Shown here: positions 23,680 through 34,544 of the stretch, one piece after another
Layout: each line of letters starts with the position of its first letter
Numbering within the stretch: position 1 is the first letter of the stretch
NCBI RefSeq assembly: GCF_918797505.1
Contig: NC_092793.1
Coordinates: 79,543,912 to 79,607,911, forward strand
DNA from: Bemisia tabaci
Taxonomy: Eukaryota > Arthropoda > Insecta > Hemiptera > Aleyrodidae
DNA length: 64,000 nucleotides
Reading direction: 5' to 3'
Program-made: the position numbers and the translations under genes
Notes under the pieces: model-generated
Database searches by the model: none
What the model was told of the DNA's origin: nothing
Seen by the model: only the letters and a program-made list of their open reading frames with translations

Positions 23680-24570
23680 CGTGGGTCCTTCCGACTTAAG
23701 GCGGTCTGTTTAAGGTAGCTTGAAAAACAATGATGCTGATGGATAAATTAAAATTTCCAATATTGAGGCTATTGACTTACAGACTCACAATTTTTCAAAC
23801 TTCCAGTGAAACGATTGAAAAAATCGTTCCTGTTGGTAACATACGCTTTCATTGGGAGTTTTGTCTCGAAATTTGAATTTTTACCCTTATAAATAAACAA
23901 TGCTTAAATTTAGGTTTTCCTCGTGGTGACAACCTTCATCCCCTAAAGTTACTTAACCAAAATAATTCTCTCTTCCTGTTGAAACGCAGCCGAGATCACA
24001 TAATTAATAATGTGCTCGTATAAGCGCACTCTTTCGGCAGGGCCGCGAAATGCCTTTAAATCAAAGGCGATGACAATCGGGAAGCGGAGAGATAATAACA
24101 ATTACGATAACTAAAACATCCGCTTATGAGGTCGGCGGCGGAAGTCGGGACGAATGCCGGGGATAACTGGCCTGCAGCATCGTCAGATTTGACACAGATT
24201 TTGCCATTAACAACGATAGGGATATGAGGATTTACTGTTTTTCTCGGCCCATTCGGCAGCAAAAAAGCTGAAGTTGGAACCGCCCCCAGGACGTCACCGC
24301 TGGAAGCACTAAAGGGCTAGCGCCAAGTTCACGCTATCTTGACCACCGTCAAAAGACGCAGTTGATGGACGAGGGCGGGTCTGCTTTCTTTTGAAATTCA
24401 CCCTGACCCTTGAGAGCCGCGCTCTCGAGTCGACGAGAAAGTTTCGGGTCGGGCTTCTTACACATGACTGAAGTAAACGATTGAAGCACATGATCTCGTG
24501 CTAATCTGCCAGAAAAATATTGTCACAGCGTGTATGCGTTTTTTTTTAAAGTATTGGCTGTGCATTGTCA
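23680..24570. other. Intergenic, no gene seen
   Basis: AT-rich to 24000, then somewhat more GC-rich to 24440. No coding or structural signal stands out. Confidence 0.4.
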
Positions 24571-24571
24571 T

Positions 24572-24917
24572 CAAGGGCGGGCTGGCTCCTTATTCAGGAG
24601 CGGAACCCTCCAGAAGTGGACTTGGGTGCCCTTCGTCACGGAAAGGTCTAGAGGTCCTCCCCCTAAAAAATTTTGAAAATTGCGCCCCTCTTATTTCGCA
24701 TTTTTGGCTATTTTTTAGTATGTTTAAAAAGACTGGCTAGGAAATAGCAAAATTAAAATGGGCTCAAAGATATTCTAGCGGGATCTATCGTAAATAGGGG
24801 CAAAAGAGGCACCTCTTTTGTGTCCAAACTTGCCGCATGCAACGGGGCCCTACGGAGTCCTTCTGGTAAGTTCAGGGGGGCGATCGGCCCCTCGCCACCT
24901 AGGCGAGTCCGCCCCTG
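24572..24917. mobile_element. Degenerate hAT-like element, CAAGGGCGGGCTGGC ends
   Basis: The left end CAAGGGCGGGCTGGC and right end GCGAGTCCGCCCCTG are imperfect inverses and resemble CAGGGGCGGACTGG-type hAT ends. The flanks do not give a convincing 8-bp duplication, so boundaries are provisional. No coding capacity. Confidence 0.4.
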
Positions 24918-24919
24918 AA

Positions 24920-25744
24920 TCAGTTTTCTGCCTTCCCCCTGAAATTATAGGAGCCATACCTTAGCCGGAAAGCCCAATTTTTAGGAGCCATCTACTATTT
25001 TTTAGGAGCCAATTATCGCTCTCGGGTTACGCTGCGAACGGTGCGTATAGAGAGCGCTTCATCGCTACTATGCTACTTCCAGATTGCGAGTTCAATCTGT
25101 CAAATTTTTTAGGCACCATGACGGCCCAGCCTGCCTTCATTCCTCCTCCTCCCCCACCCCCCCCCCAATTTATAGGTGCCAAGGCTCGATTTTCAAGTAC
25201 GTTTGACGCATGGCGCCCTTGGAAGGCAGAACACTGCCCTGAATGTCATTTCCTTAACAGTTCTTTTTCTCTGATATTTTACTGACCCCGGAAAATGCCG
25301 GGCACCTACTAAAAATCACCCCACGGATCTTGGAACGTAACTAGAAAATAATCAGCATATTCCTTGTTTTCATGTAAAAAATTTACGATGGATACAGAGA
25401 AATTTAAAGGAATTTTGTGTGAATTTCTTTTCATGTTAAAGGATTTTTAGTTGCGCTTGTCAGATTTACTTTTATTTTCAAATCGGCGGAAGATTTGCCA
25501 ATCTCCATGATTAACAATATTTTATTCCAACAAGTGGACGTGGGATAAGCAGTCAAGAGAGAGAGAGAAAGGGGGGGAGGGAGAGAGAGAGAGATGAGAG
25601 CTGTTTGATTCTTCGATATCTAGTCTGCTCGCCATCGAGAATTGACGAAAAATATCTCGTGAGAAGTCGGTTTAAATCCATGTCTGCTGGTGTAAGAAGC
25701 GAACCTGTTGTTTGAGAGCATGTGAGATCGTGGCTCATCTGACG
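24920..25744. other. Intergenic; GA microsatellite, no gene
   Basis: Includes a C-run near 25153-25168 and a GA/G-rich microsatellite at about 25554-25593. Nothing else is supported. Confidence 0.5.
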
Positions 25745-25838
25745 CACGTGAGTAACCCTGTTTTCACGTGAGCCCTGTTGTCCATAGAACTACATGCTTT
25801 CTGGGGCTCACGTGGGAATAGAGTTACGCCCTTATGTG
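25745..25838. repeat. Hairpin element with CACGTGAGCCC arms
   Basis: CACGTGAGTAACCCTG and TTCACGTGAGCCC are answered by GGGGCTCACGTG and AGAGTTACGCCCTTATGTG, folding about 94 bp. The GTGAGCCC...GGGCTCAC centre resembles the interior of the palindromes at 4615-4747 and 58218-58598, though the outer ends differ. Confidence 0.55.
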
Positions 25839-26060
25839 AGAGGAGCGACAAGGCGCGCAGTTGAGGAATGACGATGTCGTATTATTCCTGCTCCTGCGCG
25901 ACGTCCATAAATATGGGTATTACGTCGTGGCTCACTCCCTGATCCTGATATAGGGACAAAACGCGCCCAGGTGGATTCGTAAGTATGTTCAATGTTGTCG
26001 GGTTGCATTTGTTATCGAGGTTAACCGGTTTATTTTGGAGACATGAGACCACTGAATGTA

Positions 26061-26483
26061 CACTGAAAAAAAAAAAAATCTCGGTGTATTTACTAGGAAA
26101 AGGGTAAAATTACCAAAGATTCAGGGTTCTATTTGATCCCAGTTTTTTCTTGGTAAAATTACCATTTATGGAATTGGTAATTTTACCGAGAAATCTCGGT
26201 AAAATTATTAAACTTTCTCGGTAATTTTACTGGACCTGGGTAAAAACGCCAATATTTTTTATCGACTGTGATAGAATTACCGAGATAAACTGGCAAAGTT
26301 ACCGGGAATTGATTGCCAATAAAAGTGGTATTCTTACCTGAAAAAAAACAGTAAAAATACCGGTTTTTAGGTAAGCTTACCAGTCTGGCTTGGTAAAATT
26401 ACCAATAATTGGTAAAAAAGTGAGATGGTAAAGGTACCAACAGACAGACCTTGGTAAAAAAGCCGAGAATTTTTTTTTCAGTG
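26061..26483. mobile_element. CACTGAAAAAAA element full of GGTAAnnTTACC palindromes
   Basis: 423 bp between CACTGAAAAAAAA and TTTTTTTTTCAGTG, with TA on both outer sides. After the ends come TCTCGG / CCGAGA, so the inverted repeat extends to about 20 bp. The interior is dominated by GGTAA/TTACC words: perfect 12-mers GGTAAAATTACC at 26103, 26152 and 26392, GGTAATTTTACC at 26176 and GGTAAGCTTACC at 26370, plus many partial ones. No coding capacity. The ends resemble the CACTGG family, which also targets TA. Confidence 0.8.
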
Positions 26484-26519
26484 TACACCTAACTAATCGC
26501 AGACCCAGTGATTCCATTC

Positions 26520-26725
26520 CATGACTGTCAAAGTTCCGGGATTTGGAACTTTCTTGTTCCAATTTCTCCCTCTCCATGATCGTCAAAAGTTCCGGAATTC
26601 TTTTTAGATTTTTTAAAAGTTCGGAAAAAGTTCCGGAAAGTGCAAAAGATCCGAAACACTTCGGGAATTTCAAAAGTTCCGGAAAAATTCAGAAAAATCT
26701 CAAAAGCTCCGAAATTCGGAACTAG
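26520..26725. repeat. Degenerate AAAGTTCCGGAA repeats
   Basis: Irregular repetition of AAAAGTTCCGGAA and mutated forms (TTCGGAAAAAG, GATCCGAAACAC, GCTCCGAAATTCGG). TTCCGGAA is TTCnnGAA, the dimeric core of heat-shock factor sites, and also contains CCGGAA of ETS sites. It may be only a simple repeat. Confidence 0.5.
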
Positions 26726-26729
26726 TACC

Positions 26730-28385
26730 GGGAAATGGGAGCTTATTGCACAGACCAAGGGCTGAATTTTATTAGGAAAAACGGGATTATTCAAAAAATG
26801 TACTGAGGATTAGAGTTATGACCGGACTCGAATCCATCCTAGTCTTAGAGTCAGCGGTGCAAGTTTAGCTCATCGACTAGTTGCGTTTTACAAAAGTGCC
26901 GACAAAATTGGGCCCCCGAAGAATCAGATTCGTATGTTACAAGCACGTGAGGGTATTTCAATACAGCTCTGTTTTGTTTCAAACGGCTCAAACAGTGTCG
27001 GTCTGGCTTGAAAATGTTTGGTAGTGCTGGTACGTTTTTGAGGGCCCCTCCCGACCCTCCTCTCGGGTGGGACCCAGGGGCCCTCTAACTAACCCGAAGT
27101 CCTCCTTTATGTGGGTACTTCAAGTTTGGGGGGCCCTACAGGAGTCCTGTCGCTATCTGCGACAGAATTTCTGAGCTACCAGTCAGAATTTTTGGTGTGT
27201 AAAGGCACCCAAGCACACCCAGGCTCAAAGAACTTAAAACTCCCCTTTCTATATGTTGATCCTCTGTGACACATATACTGTGTGTACATTGATTTTCTTG
27301 GACGCTCGTAAGAATTTGGTGAGGTGTTTTAAAATTGCACGATTTGATTAAATCGAACACTTAATTCCCGCTGAAACTCTCACCTTTTCGTTTTTTGTCT
27401 TTTTTTATGGTAGATTTTTTTCTGTGGGCAATGATCATCAAACCTCTCTCATTAAGACCTCTTCAAAATATACAATTTTTTACCTCCAGTGGCAGCGCTG
27501 TACGTTCGAATATTTCATTAAATCGACAGTCACGTCTAGCAACAGAGAAAACGAAGAAATCCAGCTTTAAAACTTGCAAATCCACAGCGATGGGCATATA
27601 CACACATGCGAGCAATAGCTATTACATTTGTAGGAATGAAAAAGATACCAGCCAATTTTAGTCATCCCGAAATTCAACGATAAAATACAAAAAAATATAC
27701 AAAAAGAATAAAAAGAATAAATTATCATAATAATAACGTTTTGGATAAATTACATGATCATCCTTAACTATGTCGAGAATTGAGGGGGGGAAAAACATAA
27801 AAACATGCATAACATCAATGAGCTTGCACCCGACCCATGTGGAAACTAGTAGAAACAACGACGATTTCAAAATCCAAAATCCAATTGTACCAATTTGCCA
27901 ATTGTTTTCAGGGCAATTTTAGGGTGAATTTTAGGGGTTCCCTTTGTCTGGCAAAAGTTTACCACGGCCTGGCTGTAAAATGACTCCAAGACGACAACAA
28001 TGAAAATTACCATCGCTACTCTGGTGATAGAATGTGCTTACTTTAAATAGCTTTAATTACGTTTGAGGATGATTCATAATTTTTTTAAAAATAAAATAAA
28101 TATTCTATTTCAGCAATTGAGATGTTCGCATCTGCCTCATATAGGATTTCCAAGGTTATTTCAACTCAAAAAATTCGGCAATCGTTGATGAGTAAAGCTA
28201 TCATACTGTTCAATGAAAGTTTCCAAGTTCTTCAGCAAGAAGGACCATTCTTTGATGAGGAAATTTCCCACTAATTAAGTTAAAAAGAAGAGGTTGAGCG
28301 AACGTTAATTAAAACAGCCCCCGCTTGATGCAGCCCTCAAAACTATTGCACCGTCAAAAAGGCTTTGTGCCCACGCGCTATGCAG
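26730..28385. other. Intergenic, no gene seen
   Basis: AT-rich except 27020-27140, which is C/G-rich (GGGCCC words). No structural element or credible frame was found. Confidence 0.4.
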
Positions 28386-28389
28386 GCTT

Positions 28390-29480
28390 CATTCAATAGC
28401 TTCTCGATGCCCCCGCTTTGAGTGGGTTTCATGTTCGCTGAAATAGACTGAAATTTGGCTCGGCTGCCGCTCCGAGCGGAAAAGCAGCGGCATACATCTG
28501 GCCGAGATTGCCGAGTCCTTTCCCGCGGATTGTGCGACAACCCCGAAAAACCGTTGAGCCGACAAAAGGCCGCGAAAAACAACTCTGAAGCGGCCCAAAA
28601 GAAACAGGGCGAGCGGAGGCGCGATAATTTCTCCTCGGGCCAAGGGCTCAATCACTTTCGGTAAATTAATTATTTCCCTCACCGGCTTTAATTTTTCTTG
28701 CTCGAAACAAGTCCGCGCCGTACAGGGGGAGCTTTAAAAAACAATACAAGGGAGCTGGATTCCAAAAATCAAAGCCCCGGGCGGGGGGGGGGGACTTTTC
28801 AGCTTCCAGAGGAAAGTGCTTAAAGCTGAAGATCTTTGTTTGCGCCGACAATACCGACTTTTCATTCGCGTAATGTGCAGACAAAGGGGCGGCGACGGCG
28901 GCGCTGCAAAGGGGCGGGGGAAGCCGGGAAGACAATGGCGCCGGAAAAAAGGAAAATGCGAAAGTCAATTTCCTTCACGCCGGTGAATGAGGCGAACGCG
29001 GATGAAAGTTAATAAGGGAAGACAAAGCCCGGAGAGAGGAGGGAGCGGGGGGTGGAGGGCGGGAGGGGGTGAGCGTCGTTGGGAGTTGATGAAAAATGTT
29101 TTTAGAGCGAGAACTGCGGCAGAAAGCGGGCGCAGCAGCGTTGGAGTTCATAAAAAGTTGAGACGGACGGAGATGGGTCTCTCCCGGGGGCGGGGGTGGG
29201 GGGAGGGGGAGGGGGTGTGTTTGGTGGCGGTGGCGCCCGCCCAGTACAACGGAGCGCCGGTGTTTCGCGGCGTAGACGTGCGCTTTGTTTTCGTCGCCCG
29301 GCATTGTCCCGCTCTCGACCAATCATAACCAGTCGTCTTGTCAAACTTTCCCACAATGGCGGCCCCCCCTTCCCCTTTTGGCGCGACACTTTTCTCCCGT
29401 GTCCCGGCTCGGCGAAACTCTCGCTGTTTTCCTTTAATGCTGACTCTCGTTCAGATGAGAAACCAGGGCCAGAGGTGGGA
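28390..29480 (+). promoter_or_regulatory. CpG-rich island with G-quadruplex motifs, CCAAT box and YY1-like site
   Basis: A marked block of CpG-rich DNA. Potential plus-strand G-quadruplexes lie at about 29046-29068 and 29182-29215. CCAAT is at 29319-29323 and ACAATGGCGGCC, close to the YY1 site AAnATGGCGG, at 29353-29364. The order CCAAT then ATGGCGG suggests a plus-strand promoter/first-exon region, but no downstream exon can be shown. Frames inside are on both strands and proline- or glycine-biased, as expected from composition. Confidence 0.4.
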
Positions 29481-29605
29481 GTGTTATCTCTGTTGTTCGC
29501 CTGCAACGGAGTCCTACCTATTCCGAGTCATGCATCGACAAAAATCCGGATCCATTGAGATGAATCTTCAGCAGTGCGTACAGACTACAGAGACATGATA
29601 CCCTC

Positions 29606-29770
29606 CAGTGGCGTGGCGTGAATTGCGATGTATCGATTGTTATGCCATTTAAACCTGTGGTAAAGAATCGATTATTAAGGTGTTCGCTGCGAACACCCTA
29701 TCTATCGATCCTTTTCCATAGGTTTAAATGGCATAACAATCGATTTATCGCGAAGCACGCCACGCCACTG
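29606..29770. mobile_element. hAT-like palindromic MITE, CAGTGGCGTGGCGTG ends, copy 2
   Basis: 165 bp with ends CAGTGGCGTGGCGTG and CACGCCACGCCACTG, flanked by a perfect 8-bp duplication ATACCCTC (29598-29605, 29771-29778). Interior as in 14932-15095, with loop GTGTTCGCTGCGAACACC. The complete duplication and intact ends suggest a fairly recent insertion. Confidence 0.95.
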
Positions 29771-29779
29771 ATACCCTCC

Positions 29780-30355
29780 ACATGTATCTCGGCTATGGTG
29801 GAAGCTGATACTTTCTGGACTTCAACATTAAACTGTTGATTTACCTACATGGTTGATGTTGAACGAAGTGTTGGCAGTTTCGTTTTGCAAACAAGCCGAA
29901 GTTTGGGAAACTTGTTCGGCTCATGACGTCAACCGAGGCTAATCATCCTCCATGTAGGTATAGATTAACAGCCGAAAAAAGAGTGATGACTGTTGCTCCC
30001 TGTATTGTCCATAAGGAACTATAGAATCCCCAAAGGAAAAAGCTTCCACCTGTCGCCGAGAGGCCAGGTGGAGGGTCTCTCATCTCTGGGTGCGTCTGTG
30101 CACTAAGGAACTTTTCCGCGTAGATCGAAGAATTCACGTCCTGAGGATATTAAGTCGACTGCACGGGTAGTGTAGACGAACGTTTTTAGGTACACGTTGG
30201 TTTTTTTTATGAAACAGGACAGGATAATAGTTGAACGTCCTAATTTTCTTCGGTGGGGAGGGGTTTAAATTCGGGAAAATTGGAAATTAAACAATTTACC
30301 TTTTTCAAAACGCAAAGGAGGGCCTTTTTTGATCCCCCCTTTACACTACAGTATA
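29780..30355. other. Intergenic, no gene seen
   Basis: Contains a small hairpin CCACCTG...CAGGTGG around 30047-30073 and TGACGTCA-like TGACGTCAA near 29925. No coding signal. Confidence 0.4.
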
Positions 30356-30356
30356 T

Positions 30357-30446
30357 CCTCGGTAGCTACTACCAGACTTCTCGGTTCGGGGTACCGAGAT
30401 TCCCGATTCAGGGTACCGAACTCTCGGTTCCTGCTACCGAACTGCG
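30357..30446. repeat. Short CTCGGTTC/GGTACCGA minisatellite
   Basis: CTCGGTTCGGGGTACCGAG, CCCGATTCAGGGTACCGAAC and CTCGGTTCCTGCTACCGAAC follow each other with a spacing of about 27 bp. Each unit can form a small hairpin. Confidence 0.6.
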
Positions 30447-30710
30447 ATTTGCACAACCGGGGTGGTGCGGTTTGCGTTACCGACGTTTTTAGGGGTGCGC
30501 CGGTAAGGGTAGGGCGATGTGACGTAGCTGCTGGGGCAGGAGGGGGGGGGGGCTCCGGATGGCCCCCCCTCCAATGACTGAATTTTTCAGTATTAGTAAC
30601 AGCTATCATAAATTTTCGCTGCAACTACAAAAATAAATAGTTTCTTCATTCAAAAGAGATGAAGTTACAATTTTTTGCTGCTGAAATGATTTAAATTTTA
30701 GAGGAAAAGA

Positions 30711-30803
30711 TCCTATGTACCCTCTGGAAGAGATGCAAAAATCCCCGTTGGTCCTGCTAAGACCAACAGGGATTTTTGCATCCCTCCCAGAGGATACATG
30801 GGA
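30711..30803 (-). ncRNA. 93-nt isolated hairpin, candidate microRNA precursor
   Basis: Arms of 43 bases (30711-30753 and 30761-30803) face each other across the loop CTGCTAA. 38 of 43 pairs are Watson-Crick. Of the five others, four would be G-U pairs and one an A-C mismatch in a minus-strand transcript, against one wobble and four mismatches in a plus-strand transcript, so minus is the more stable reading. The central arm is ATGCAAAAATCCC. No second copy was noticed in this window. It could equally be a small foldback MITE. Confidence 0.4.
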
Positions 30804-30804
30804 T

Positions 30805-31243
30805 ATTGTCTTCTATTGAGGGGAATTTGGAATCATCTCTCCCCCCCCCCTTTCATTAAATCTCTCGACTTCATGTATTAATTTGCAATAATAAAGTCAC
30901 ATTGTTTATTTTAATACCTGAGAGAAATTTAAATGAAAAATGAAGAGACCTCCCTCGGTCACTATTTGAGGCTAAAAAAGACATTCGGACCTTCAAAAGC
31001 AGGGCTCTTGTGTCATAATTTTGAAAATATTTAGTCAGACAGCACAGCAAATTTTAATCAAAATCGATGCCATGAAGCCTAAAATTTAATTTGGAAAATG
31101 ATCTGGTGTTCGGCATGAAAAACAGTGCAGGGAGAGAAAAAGCTGGTTATTAATTTTTCCTAATTTTCCTTAAATTCATTTTTTTTTAAATTCCCGAGTA
31201 ACTTCAGTTCCTCCCAATTTTGAATCGCTGATCGGTCGTTGTA
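30805..31243. other. Intergenic, no gene seen
   Basis: AT-rich with a C-run near 30840-30851. Nothing else is supported. Confidence 0.5.
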
Positions 31244-31244
31244 G

Positions 31245-31707
31245 GTGCGTATGTTGAAGGCAAATAGTCAAATCAGGCATTTGGTTGAATGCCTAGGCAA
31301 ATGGTCAAATATTTTCACTTAGACTGAAATTCTGATTATTTTACTAACTGTAGACAAAATAATGCTCTGATCATGTGGGAAGGAATTCTCTGTAGAAATT
31401 TGCTTCATACAATGATAAATACCTGAGTTATTTCTAGTCCTAGATTGCACATTTATCTCAAAATACACAGCATTTAATAAAATAAACTTATTTCACAATT
31501 TGGACAGCTGAAGAAATGTGAGGAGCATTTTTGAATAGGAAAGGCAATAACAGTCTGTACTTTAATGGATTTTCACACTTTAAATATTGGAAATTCGAGA
31601 GGTCTCTGTGAAAACATAAGAAACCTCGCAACATCTGAAAATTTGACAATCCGCCTAGGTATTTGATAAAATGCCTAATTTGACTATTTGCCTTTGACAC
31701 ATACACA
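31245..31707. mobile_element. TIR element with AAGGCAAATAGTCAAAT ends
   Basis: The left arm GTATGTTGAAGGCAAATAG, TCAAATCAGGCATTTGG.. ATGCCTAGGC is matched in reverse at 31636-31706 (GCCTAGGTATTTGAT, AAATGCCTAATTTGACTATT, TGCCTTTGACACATAC). The inverted repeats are about 65 bp and imperfect; total length about 460 bp. No transposase and no clear target duplication. Confidence 0.75.
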
Positions 31708-31709
31708 TC

Positions 31710-33775
31710 TCTCTAAACAAGAATTAAGCACGATTGAAAAATAAAAAAAATACCTCATTAGGTCTAGGAGCAATGATTGGTTCATGCAAGGAACAGTATC
31801 TCTATTCAAGTCAGTGAGAAAACTTGCTTGAAGAGAACTGATTAAAGATCACTCTCATGAAATACAAATACAAATTCTGCATACACCATTTTAAAACTTA
31901 AGTATCAAGAAAGGTTTACAGAACTGCACAACTTATTATAATATCTAGTTCTTGTTAGAATATGAAGTTGGATGGGCATAAGACATTCAATGTAGGTATG
32001 CTAAAACTAATTCTCCCTGCAAAGAGCACTAGAGTCGTTAATAAAATAAAATGTGAGAATATCCTGATCGGTCACAATTGCAGAGAACATGGGTGGTGTT
32101 GAAACGGAGAATAAAATAAAACACTGACTCACCAGACAATTTTTGCGATTGAATCAGAAGGTATGAATTTTCTGCAGAGTTGGATGTGAATCTCTTGAGT
32201 ACACTACACTTTCTGGTTTGTTTTTTTTTCATTCGCCTTTCATTAAATAATAGATGCACCACTGATTTTCATTTCAAAAATTATAAGATGAAAGTCCATA
32301 TGTAGAGGTAACATGCATTTAAGCAACAACTCACTGTGCGCGCACCTGACAATAATTGCACAATCTTTAAGGTAAGAGCGTAAGCTTAAGTAGTGAGGCT
32401 GCAACTATTGGGTGAAATAGATGAATCAACACTGCTAAATTTTCAAACAAATACTGAGACTGCAAGATGCAATCAGCTGAGTAATTTGTTTAAAAAGTCA
32501 TACAGCTATCAATTACTCTTTAAGGAGGAAGATGTTTTGAGGTTATACCAATGGGCTCATGTATCTCTCTGAATCAGACTCCTATTAAATTCAGGAGAGC
32601 AGGTTCATCAAACAAGAAAACTAACTAAAAAGAACAAAGGGGTTTACTGAAAACTGTAGGTGGGTACTTGAGAAACATATGTACTTCAATTGTTAGACAA
32701 AATCATTGGAACGAGACAAGCTGGATCTGTGACGTTCGGTTACGTGAGAAAAGCACACTCTGTAGAACTGATTCGGAAGAAGATAGTCTCCTTTTTGTAT
32801 AGATATACGTTAACATTCTCACTTCGTTACCATGGCTTTGGAAGAAATAGAAATCACAAATTACAACGAGTGCCGAACTTGATCCTGGAGGCACAAGGTT
32901 GATGAAACAGAGGTGCCTAAATGGACGTTCCTGAGTACTTTAAGTAACTGATAAGCCATGAGACACACAATTCAGAGTTTCAAATACAAAAACTCAGCAC
33001 TGTTTTTTAATTATTCAGGGATATGAGAGTTGATTTGAGATAAAATGAAGCATTCGACACTGCACAAGTGTGGCTGATAACAAAGGAGGATGATCACAGA
33101 GAACAGAATTGATAGACGGTGCACATTTCTCACTCACCCAGCTCCAGCTGTCCAAATGTTGCCGGCTCGGACCACACGCGGCAAATTCAAATATCATTAT
33201 ACTTATATGCACTTGTGATTGAAATTATTCACTCCATTTCCACGATCGGATTCAAAGCCCACGCCATTCTCACGCGTGGAAAGCTGGCCGTACCCACTCA
33301 CTTGCTCAAAGACGGTTAGAAACCGAACTTTAAATTTGTTCACCCGAACGTTTCCGATTTCACCCGAGTGAAAAGCCGAGATGTGCAGTAATGTGAACCG
33401 TACCACCGTGGAATTTTTTCCACGGAAGAACCTCGGTCAAGTAAGCCGCGGCCTCTCACGGCTCGGTTCGCACTCCCGCACCCTGCGGTTCACATGACCG
33501 AGAGTACGGTGCAGGTAACCGTATTACTGCGCACCGTACTCCTCGGTATAAATTATTGTACTTTTTTTCTCAGTGTAGAGGATCTTTTTTGGCCCCACCT
33601 ATAATCTGGAAATTTATGCGGGTTTTCCAAGTTGACTCAATGTAGTTTACGGAAATAATCATGATTTGGTCCATAGACCACTGGGCACGTGTTAAACGGT
33701 TGCCTGAACATACAGGTTGCAGGTGTATTTTAGCAAAAATGCGTGTGTTTCTATCACTCCAAGGCTTTTTTAACA
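31710..33775. other. Intergenic, no accepted gene
   Basis: AT-rich to 33100. The part 33340-33590 has ACGGT/ACCGT words in both orientations (GTGCAGTAAT...ATTACTGCGCAC) and ends TTTTTTTCTCAGTGTA, resembling the right end of a CACTG element whose left end I cannot find. Confidence 0.4.
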
Positions 33776-33781
33776 CCGAGT

Positions 33782-33868
33782 CCATCGTCTAACTAAAACA
33801 AGCTTTTGATATGTTATCAAGGAGGCTTTAGAATACATTTTAACCCTGGTTTGGTTTTAGTTAGACGA
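33782..33868. repeat. Short inverted repeat, CATCGTCTAACTAAAAC arms
   Basis: CATCGTCTAACTAAAAC at 33783 is exactly reversed as GTTTTAGTTAGACGATG ending at 33868. Short solo hairpin element, non-coding. Confidence 0.65.
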
Positions 33869-33910
33869 TGCGCTCATAGTTAAAAAAAACGTTTTCAAAA
33901 GTCTACGTAT

Positions 33911-34089
33911 AAGGGACTTCCGCAAAAATCTTAGGGAATTACGTCGTTAGGGTTTTTTTGGAGGGCTAAAATTAAAGAAAATCTCCTTATAAGAGTTTAA
34001 CAAGGCTTGATAACTGCCCTTGATAATATACGTGGCGTGCATACAGTTGGAGAGACGTGTTTCCCTAAGATTTTTGCGGATGTCCCCGG
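33911..34089. mobile_element. Small TIR element, CTTCCGCAAAAATCTTAGGG ends
   Basis: GACTTCCGCAAAAATCTTAG, GGAATTACGTC on the left and ACGTGTTTCCCTAAGATTTT, TGCGGATGTCC on the right are inverse over about 30 bp. Length about 179 bp, non-coding. Confidence 0.7.
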
Positions 34090-34149
34090 GGGGATATGAA
34101 AATCTTTCCATTTTTTTTGTCGTTATTTTGTCGACGCGGGCCTAAGAGA

Positions 34150-34220
34150 AAGCGATGCGTCCTCTGGGGGTTGGGCCGCGTAGCGGCCAGGGGGCGTAGC
34201 CCCCTAGTGTATGTATAAAT
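34150..34220. repeat. GGGCCGCGTAGCGGCCAGGGGGCGTAGCCCCC motif
   Basis: Two nested GC hairpins (GGCCGC..GCGGCC and GGGGGC..GCCCCC). The phrase recurs partly at 44590-44610 (GCCCCCTGGCCGCTACG) and 59588-59608 (GCGTAGCAGCCAGGGGGCG), so it marks a dispersed repeat family of unknown extent. Confidence 0.45.
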
Positions 34221-34544
34221 TCGCAGACTCCGCGGGCAATAGAAAGCGCGCACCATATACAGCGCCTTCAATATCGTAGAAATACTTCAAACGCTACACC
34301 ATTACACCTAATACGTTCCGTTGTGCATATTGCCTATACTGCCAAAGCGTGCATTGTCCATCTGCTCGCCTTACCTGAACTGATTGTGAGTTTCTGTTCT
34401 CATGACCAAAACCCTCAATTATCCGGACTGAAAACTATAGGGTTTCATATGATCGAAGCTTTTTATCCTGCATAGGCCCATTCTCGCAGCACTTCAATTA
34501 TCTTATATCGGCAACGTGAGGCAAACGAAGTACACACTTAAATT

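Noticed and set aside
24572..24917. Full hAT-like insertion with a target duplication
   Set aside because: The ends resemble hAT termini, but the flanking octamers (ATTGTCAT and AATCAGTT) do not match, so it is listed only as a degenerate element.
28975..29558. Several overlapping frames rich in Pro or Gly
   Set aside because: They follow from G- and C-runs in the CpG island and overlap on both strands; none has independent support.
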